NCBI GenBank assembly: GCA_022340615.1
Contig: JAJDNO010000032.1
Location: 1 to 60,457, forward strand
Length of the DNA: 60,457 nucleotides
Direction: 5' to 3'
From: Gallionella sp.
GTDB taxonomy: Bacteria > Pseudomonadota > Gammaproteobacteria > Burkholderiales > Gallionellaceae
The translations under genes were made by a program, and so were the position numbers. Positions within the stretch are counted from its first letter, which is position 1. Each line of letters opens with the position of its first letter. Below are positions 57,000-60,457 of the stretch, piece by piece. The notes beneath the pieces are model-generated. The model was not told where the DNA came from. It saw only the letters and a program-made list of their open reading frames with translations, and made no database searches.

Positions 57000-57500
57000 A
57001 TGAACAAGACTGTGTCTGAAGGGTTTCGCCAAATCAGTCGTGACGATGGAATTTTCCAGGAATTCGTGCACGACCCTTACAAGGCCAAGGGCAAGTTGCG
57101 CGAGCCTTCGGTCTGTTCGCAATGCGGTGCGGTCTTTCACAAGGGCCGCTGGCAATGGCTGCCGGCCCCGGAAAACGCACATCGTGCGGTCTGCCCCGCG
57201 TGCAACCGCATCCACGATCACTATCCGGCCGGCTTCCTGACCTTGCAGGGCGAGTTCTTCAACACGCATCATGACGAGATCATCAATCTGCTGAAAAACC
57301 TGGAAAAGCGCGAACGGGCCAATCATCCGCTGAAGCGCATCATGGCGGTCGAGGAAAAGGACGGCACCGCGCTGGTGACGACCACGGATATCCACCTGGC
57401 CAGAAGTTTCGGCGATGCATTGCATCATGCCTACCAGGGCGACCTGGAATACCACTACAACATCGAACAGAACCTGCTGCGCCTGAAATGGACTCACTGA
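57000..57500 (+). CDS. BCAM0308-like zinc-ribbon protein
   Basis: A 166-residue soluble protein. Its first half has a four-Cys zinc ribbon (VCSQCGAVFHKGRW then AVCPACNRIHDHYPAG), and the second half is an alpha/beta domain with EEKDGTALVTTTDIHLARSFGDALHHAYQGDLE. This pattern fits the family named after BCAM0308 of the low-oxygen-activated locus in Burkholderia cenocepacia; the zinc part recalls archaeal NMD3. Function is unknown; ribosome or RNA binding is a guess. ATG 57000 is chosen because a GGAGG box is eight bases upstream. ATG 56910, overlapping the groEL stop, is in frame but adds 30 poorly conserved-looking residues. Confidence 0.78.
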   Translation: MNKTVSEGFRQISRDDGIFQEFVHDPYKAKGKLREPSVCSQCGAVFHKGRWQWLPAPENAHRAVCPACNRIHDHYPAGFLTLQGEFFNTHHDEIINLLKNLEKRERANHPLKRIMAVEEKDGTALVTTTDIHLARSFGDALHHAYQGDLEYHYNIEQNLLRLKWTH

Positions 57501-57641
57501 TCAAATCGTCCCGCTTGCCGGTGTTTCAAATTGTTTCCGTAACGAACCGGTGCGGGTGACGCATGTCTGATCGCAGGCCTGGCTACCCTGAGTACGGAAT
57601 TGGAAGAACGAAATTGGCAGAGATAACCTGGGAGAGCGAAC

Positions 57642-58304
57642 TTGGAAATGAAATCCATTGAGAATGCATATCGTCGCTACGCCTCTATCTACGACCTGCT
57701 GTTCGGGGCGGTCTTCCAGCCCGGGCGCAGGACGATCGTTGAAAGGATGAATTGCAAGCCGGGGCAGCGGATCCTTGAAGTCGGCGTCGGCACCGGGCTG
57801 TCGCTGCCGCTGTATCCGAAGGATGTGCAGTTATACGGGATCGATATCTCGTCCGAGATGCTGGCGCGGGCGCAGGCCAGGAAAGTGCGCAGCCGGCTGG
57901 GGAACGTAATGCAGCTGTCGGTGATGGATGCCGAGCACATGGAGTTCGAGGACAGCAGTTTCGACAAGGTCGTCGCGATGCATGTCGCATCCGTGGTCGC
58001 TGATCCGGAGCGGCTCGTCAACGAGATGCGCAGGGTTTGCAAGCCGGATGGCCAGATCATATTCGTAAATCATTTCCATAGCCGGAATCCGCTGCTCGGC
58101 CGCTTCGAGAACATGCTCGCGCCGCTGTCCGGGCAGCTCGGTTTTCGCCCGGATTTCTCGCTGGACCGGTTCATGGACCAGACCGGGCTGGACGCAACCG
58201 AGATCGGGCGCGTGAACCTGTTCCGGTTCTGTACGGTGCTGGAGGCAAGGAATAACAAGCTGTTCGAACCTGAAGCGATGGCGCAGGCAGGCGCCATGTC
58301 ATAA
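57642..58304 (+). CDS. Phospholipid N-methyltransferase-like (PmtA-type) SAM enzyme
   Basis: A 220-residue methyltransferase. It begins YRRYASIYDLLFGAVFQPGR, with motif I LEVGVGTGLSLPLYP, motif II GIDISSEML, and the later VNHFHSRN then GFRPDF, all as in Rhodobacter-type phosphatidylethanolamine N-methyltransferases. This would convert PE to its methylated forms, perhaps phosphatidylcholine. The start may be TTG 57642, seven or so bases after GGGAGAG, or ATG 57648. A cyclopropane synthase gene follows 56 bases later, so the two may remodel the membrane together. Ubiquinone/menaquinone methyltransferase relatives are an alternative. Confidence 0.75.
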   Translation: MEMKSIENAYRRYASIYDLLFGAVFQPGRRTIVERMNCKPGQRILEVGVGTGLSLPLYPKDVQLYGIDISSEMLARAQARKVRSRLGNVMQLSVMDAEHMEFEDSSFDKVVAMHVASVVADPERLVNEMRRVCKPDGQIIFVNHFHSRNPLLGRFENMLAPLSGQLGFRPDFSLDRFMDQTGLDATEIGRVNLFRFCTVLEARNNKLFEPEAMAQAGAMS

Positions 58305-58360
58305 AGGAGCGGCGCAGCAGTTGGGTTGCCGAAATCTTATACGATTCAAGGAGTACAGGC

Positions 58361-59674
58361 ATGAGTCATGAACAAACAGAACCGTCAGCAGAATCGATCA
58401 GCGGCAGGAACGAGTACAAGCCAGCCGGCGTAGCCTGGAGCGGAGAACGACGCCGTGCTACCGGGGTGGTGTTCCCGCTGGAAAGGTTCCTGGTCGCAAA
58501 GATGTTGCACGCATTCGGCGATCCGCCGATCGATGTCGTGCTGTGGAACAGGCAGACGATACCGAGCCGCAGCGGGAATGCGGTCGCGCGCGTGCTGATT
58601 CGCGACCGGGGCGCGCTATTCAGGCTGGTTGCCGATCCGGAGCTGAATTTCGGCGAACTGTACTCGGCCGAACGCATCGAGGTGCGCGGCAACCTGCTGA
58701 ATTTTCTCGAGGCGGTCTACAAAGGCTGGCCGCTTCCGGGCCAGAACCGTATCGACTCGCTGCTTGCTCCGATCAACGATGCGAGGCGCAATTCGCTGAG
58801 CGGATCGCGCCGCAACATCCATCACCATTACGATATCGGCAACGATTTCTACAAGCTCTGGCTGGACGAACGGATGCTGTATACCTGCGCCTATTTCCCG
58901 ACCCGGGACAGCAGCCTCGAAGAAGCTCAACTCGCAAAGATGGATCACGTGTGCCGAAAGATGCGTCTGCAACCCGGCGAAAAAGTGGTCGAAGCGGGCT
59001 GCGGCTGGGGGTCGCTGGCAATGCATATGGCGAAGCACTACGGCGTGACCGTGTCCGCCTACAATATTTCCAGCGAGCAGATTGCGTATGCGCGGGAGCG
59101 CTCGAAAGCCGAAGGACTGGACAGCCAGGTCGAGTTCATCGAAGACGATTACCGCAACGTGCGAGGAGAATATGATGCATTTGTGTCGGTCGGCATGCTC
59201 GAACATGTCGGTACGAGTCATTACCGGGAGTTGGGCGGGATTATCGACCGCAGCCTGAAGGACAATGGACGCGGGCTGATCCACAGCATCGGGCTCAATT
59301 ACCCGAGGCCGATGGACCCCTGGACCGAGCGGCATATTTTTCCAGGCGCATGCCCGCCCAGCCTCGCGCAGATGATGCAGATCTTCGAACCCTTCGATTT
59401 CTCGGTGCTGGATGTCGAAAACCTGCGGCTGCACTACGCAAAGACGCTGGAACACTGGCTGCAGCGCTACGAGGCCAACGTCGATCGCGTCATGGACATG
59501 TTCGATCCCCGGTTCGTCAGGGCGTGGCGCCTGTACCTGGCCGGTTCGATGACTTCCTTCAAGACCGGGTTGATGCAACTGTTCCAGGTCAGCTTCGCGC
59601 GCGCCGACAACAACCAGATTCCGTGGACGCGCGATTACCTGTATGAAACGAACCGCTCCGGGATTGCCCGGTGA
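58361..59674 (+). CDS. cfa: Cyclopropane-fatty-acyl-phospholipid synthase family protein
   Basis: A 437-residue SAM enzyme that adds a methylene bridge to unsaturated acyl chains of membrane phospholipids. It has the N-terminal lipid-binding domain (about residues 40-140), then NIHHHYDIGNDFYKLWLDERMLYTCAYFP, motif I VEAGCGWGSLAMHMAKHYGV, the GMLEHVG stretch (active-site region) and the C-terminal VENLRLHYAKTLEHWLQRYE. It is somewhat longer than E. coli Cfa (382 aa). Such enzymes protect membranes in stationary phase and acid stress. Its position with chaperones and HPF fits a dormancy role. Confidence 0.92.
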   Translation: MSHEQTEPSAESISGRNEYKPAGVAWSGERRRATGVVFPLERFLVAKMLHAFGDPPIDVVLWNRQTIPSRSGNAVARVLIRDRGALFRLVADPELNFGELYSAERIEVRGNLLNFLEAVYKGWPLPGQNRIDSLLAPINDARRNSLSGSRRNIHHHYDIGNDFYKLWLDERMLYTCAYFPTRDSSLEEAQLAKMDHVCRKMRLQPGEKVVEAGCGWGSLAMHMAKHYGVTVSAYNISSEQIAYARERSKAEGLDSQVEFIEDDYRNVRGEYDAFVSVGMLEHVGTSHYRELGGIIDRSLKDNGRGLIHSIGLNYPRPMDPWTERHIFPGACPPSLAQMMQIFEPFDFSVLDVENLRLHYAKTLEHWLQRYEANVDRVMDMFDPRFVRAWRLYLAGSMTSFKTGLMQLFQVSFARADNNQIPWTRDYLYETNRSGIAR

Positions 59675-59737
59675 TCATGATGGCGTCGTCGCATACGTCA
59701 GCACGAACAACAGCATGCACACAAGGAGGAAAACATC

Positions 59738-60187
59738 ATGGCTATCGGTGAAATTTGCAACCGCGAAGTGGTGGTCGCACAACGCGACTGCACCATACTC
59801 GAAGCAGCACAGTTGATGCGCCAGCACCACGTCGGCGATGTGGTGGTTGTCGAACAGCGCGGCGGGATAAACGTCCCCGTAGGACTCGTCACCGACCGCG
59901 ACCTGGTCGTGGAAATCATGGCGCCGGCGATCGACCAGGCAGTGATCACGGTCGGCGACATCATGACGTCCGATCTGGTTACGGTGAAGGAAAGTGCCGG
60001 TGTCTCCGAAACGATCGAGTACATGCGTGTCAAGGGTGTGCGCCGGGTTCCTGTGGTCAGCGAAAACGGCGGACTGTTAGGCATACTCGCACTGGACGAT
60101 TTGCTGGAACTGCTGTCGGAGGAATTGCTGTCGCTCTCCAGGCTGGTCCGGCACGAGCAGAAAAGGGAAATGATGAGCCGCCGCTAG
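59738..60187 (+). CDS. CBS domain-pair protein
   Basis: A 149-residue protein made of two CBS motifs (about residues 5-65, with AAQLMRQHHVGDVVVVEQ and GLVTDRDLVVEIM; and 72-130, with VGDIMTSDLVTVKESAGVSETIEYMRVKGVRRVPVV), followed by a helical end. Such stand-alone pairs bind adenine nucleotides and report energy state. A GGAGG box is near the ATG. It sits between cfa and HPF, and similar proteins occur in dormancy and low-oxygen clusters. Confidence 0.92.
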   Translation: MAIGEICNREVVVAQRDCTILEAAQLMRQHHVGDVVVVEQRGGINVPVGLVTDRDLVVEIMAPAIDQAVITVGDIMTSDLVTVKESAGVSETIEYMRVKGVRRVPVVSENGGLLGILALDDLLELLSEELLSLSRLVRHEQKREMMSRR

Positions 60188-60212
60188 GGCGGACAATAAA
60201 CAGGAGAAGGAC

Positions 60213-60457
60213 ATGCAATTGCCATTACAGATCACGATACGCGACATCGAACATTCGGACGCGCTGGAAGCGCACATCCGCGACAAGGCGGATAAGCTTG
60301 ATGAATTTTTCAGCCACATCATGTCATGCAGGGTGGTGGTCGAGATGCCGCACAAGCACCACCAGCAGGGCAAGAATTTCACGGTGCGCATCGACATCGG
60401 CGTGCCTGGCAGCGAGATCGTGGTGAACCGAGACCATGCCGAGGATGTGTACGTCGC
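60213..60457 (+). CDS. Ribosome hibernation-promoting factor HPF/YfiA family, cut by window edge
   Basis: The first 81 codons of an HPF/RaiA-type protein, open to the right edge. It begins MQLPLQITIRDIEHSDALE and has HIRDKADKLDEFFSHIMSCRVVVEMPHKHHQQGKNF, the usual beta-alpha-beta fold that blocks the ribosomal A and P sites. The normal short form is about 95-120 residues, so one strand or helix and any tail lie outside. An AGGAGAAGG box precedes the ATG. It is 25 bases downstream of the CBS gene and likely cotranscribed. Confidence 0.9.
   Translation, partial: MQLPLQITIRDIEHSDALEAHIRDKADKLDEFFSHIMSCRVVVEMPHKHHQQGKNFTVRIDIGVPGSEIVVNRDHAEDVYV

Overview
The window looks like chromosome from a betaproteobacterium, most likely a Nitrosomonadales/Gallionellaceae-type organism. 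That is an inference from gene content and protein character (rlmN-pilF-rodZ-ispG-hisS-yfgM-bamB-der order, comEC/lolD/lolCE neighbourhood, LemA with an M48 peptidase, TRAP transporter, malonate decarboxylase); no rRNA gene is present to prove it. No tRNA, CRISPR array, prophage or insertion sequence was recognised. Coding density is high and most genes have visible Shine-Dalgarno (SD) sequences.

Layout. 0-1.2 kb: the end of pntB, closed by a strong terminator shared with a convergent DUF4149 gene. 1.2-7 kb: DUF302 and MarC proteins, then a minus-strand block of envelope genes (repeat lipoprotein, secreted protein, two paralogous two-helix membrane proteins, a GST). 7-16 kb: comEC, DUF2062, a dienelactone-hydrolase-like protein, lipoprotein sorting (lolD plus a lolC/E permease), nudC and membrane exporters. 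16-24 kb: small membrane proteins including a 40-aa ORF flanked by two perfect hairpins, a methyltransferase, a class V aminotransferase, lemA with a long M48 peptidase, a transglutaminase and a PpiC-type lipoprotein. 24.5-30.6 kb: a complete biotin-independent malonate decarboxylase operon in the order mdcA-C-D-E-G-B-H. 30.6-34 kb: RpfE-like gene, accA, tilS. 34-37 kb: TRAP transporter dctPQM with an internal terminator-like hairpin and an FNR-like palindrome upstream. 37-46.3 kb: ndk and the conserved housekeeping run rlmN to der. 46.5-53 kb: a CheB/CheR/PAS fusion, a PAS histidine kinase, a NarL-type regulator and an AraC regulator.

53.4-60.4 kb is the most unusual part: a run of stress/dormancy genes. 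It holds a 68-aa SAP-like protein, a cold shock protein, Hsp20, a charged Gly/Met-tailed exported protein, a second-type groEL, a BCAM0308-like zinc-ribbon protein, a phospholipid N-methyltransferase-like enzyme, cyclopropane fatty acid synthase, a CBS-pair protein and the start of a ribosome hibernation factor (HPF). Together these suggest protein folding, membrane lipid remodelling and ribosome shutdown under one programme, reminiscent of the low-oxygen-activated locus of Burkholderia cenocepacia.

Two observations there deserve most attention. The GroEL paralogue keeps the substrate-binding and most nucleotide-binding residues but has Asn-Ser in place of the near-invariant Lys51-Asp52, one of the two aspartates needed for ATP hydrolysis. 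The 41-bp spacer before it is preceded by a short reading frame that matches the C-terminal end of GroES (11 of 20 residues by hand alignment), in the exact position of groES, with no start or N-terminal part. This suggests a groESL operon that lost its co-chaperonin and changed its ATPase site.
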